Assembly (NCBI RefSeq): GCF_034008315.1
Contig: NZ_CP125377.1
Location: forward strand, 3,112,001 to 3,176,000
Source of the DNA: Pseudomonas sp. P8_241
Lineage (GTDB): Bacteria; Pseudomonadota; Gammaproteobacteria; Pseudomonadales; Pseudomonadaceae
Direction of reading: 5' to 3'
Length of the DNA stretch: 64,000 nucleotides
Each line of letters starts with the position of its first letter. Position 1 is the stretch's first letter. Positions 63,703 to 64,000 of this stretch are shown piece by piece. A program made the translations under genes and the position numbers. Under the pieces are notes generated by a model. It worked only from the letters and a program-made list of their open reading frames with translations, did not search any database and was not told where the DNA came from.

Positions 63703-64000
63703 TTACACCCGGAATTGCTTGAGCAAGCCGTTCAACTGTTCGCTCAACGCCTTGAGGCGAACGCTCGACGCACTTGACTGCTCAGCGGCCAATGCGGTGC
63801 TGTGGGACAACCCGGCCGCCTGAGTCACGTTCTGGTTGATGTCCTCGACCACATGGGCCTGCTGCAGGGTCGCGCTGGCAATGGATGCATTCAAGCCATT
63901 GAGGTTGCGTAGTGCCTGACCGATGGCGTTCAGGCTTGCGCCGGCCAGTCCCGCCTGTTCGATGGTCAATTGAGAGGCACGGCTGCTGTCTCCAATCACC
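63703..64000 (-). CDS. methyl-accepting chemotaxis protein, C-terminal fragment
   Basis: The last 98 codons of a gene that enters from the right edge. The sequence (LTIEQAGLAGASLNAIGQAL, SIASATLQQAHVVEDINQNV, ALAAEQSSASSVRLKALSEQ and a terminal LNGLLKQFRV) is the descending signalling helix of a chemoreceptor, ending in a short tail typical of Pseudomonas receptors. The ligand domain lies outside the window. Confidence 0.88.
   Translation of the reverse strand, partial: VIGDSSRASQLTIEQAGLAGASLNAIGQALRNLNGLNASIASATLQQAHVVEDINQNVTQAAGLSHSTALAAEQSSASSVRLKALSEQLNGLLKQFRV

Overview
The window looks like a chromosomal segment of a Pseudomonas of the P. fluorescens group. The grounds are its high GC content, dense short spacing with Pseudomonas-type Shine-Dalgarno sites, many 20-25 bp REP palindromes of the tgtaggagcgag..ctcgcgatgg type, and gene sets typical of that group: kgu/ptxS, pvdQ, dpkA, the fap amyloid operon, and a zwf-gnd pair. 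I see no tRNA, rRNA, CRISPR, phage or insertion sequence.

Layout. 0-7 kb: end of a glycerate kinase, an AruH-type arginine:pyruvate transaminase, then the complete 2-ketogluconate unit ptxS-kguE-kguK-kguT-kguD on the minus strand with two perfect PtxS operators. 7-16 kb: a LysE exporter with an AraC regulator, a DUF1345 membrane protein, and an RND efflux pump (adaptor plus HAE1 permease) divergent from an RstA/RstB-like two-component system. 16-24.5 kb: small and housekeeping genes, then a pvdQ locus (Fur-like winged-helix gene, pvdQ acylase, orphan fecR). 24.6-29.4 kb: one 1603-residue DUF6543 toxin-like protein ending in a zinc-metallopeptidase signature. 29.6-33.5 kb: dpkA, two small genes, and a LysR/nitrilase pair. 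33.6-41.8 kb: a branched-chain or short-chain acyl-CoA degradation cluster (ligase, SDR, thiolase, two acyl-CoA dehydrogenases, enoyl-CoA hydratase, 3-hydroxyisobutyryl-CoA hydrolase). 41.9-42.2 kb: a scar holding remains of a LysR gene and a ureohydrolase gene. 42.3-54.9 kb: aldo/keto reductase, ZapE, DinB, GNAT, CptA-type phosphoethanolamine transferase, gnd-zwf, NhaB, a delta-60 repeat protein and small genes. 55.2-62.1 kb: a sigma-54 activator resembling VpsR, convergent with the complete fapABCDEF functional-amyloid operon. 62.4-64 kb: a coupled nicotinamide riboside transporter/kinase pair and the C-terminus of a chemotaxis receptor.

How parts fit together. PtxS (two operators) should switch the whole kgu operon. 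The sigma-54 activator and a good -24/-12 element upstream of fapA suggest an activator-controlled amyloid operon. FapC has an unusually long linker made of 24-bp/octapeptide repeats, one block of which is charge-patterned. REP pairs (REPINs) sit in most non-coding gaps, and two of them provide the C-terminal codons and stop of a gene (aruH, kguK).

The most notable items are the FapC linker repeats, the activator plus sigma-54 promoter at the fap locus, the DUF6543-metallopeptidase giant protein without a recognisable partner gene, and the double-truncated LysR/ureohydrolase scar. No wholly new multi-gene system is evident. All functional calls rest on reading the sequence and recalled family knowledge, not on database searches.
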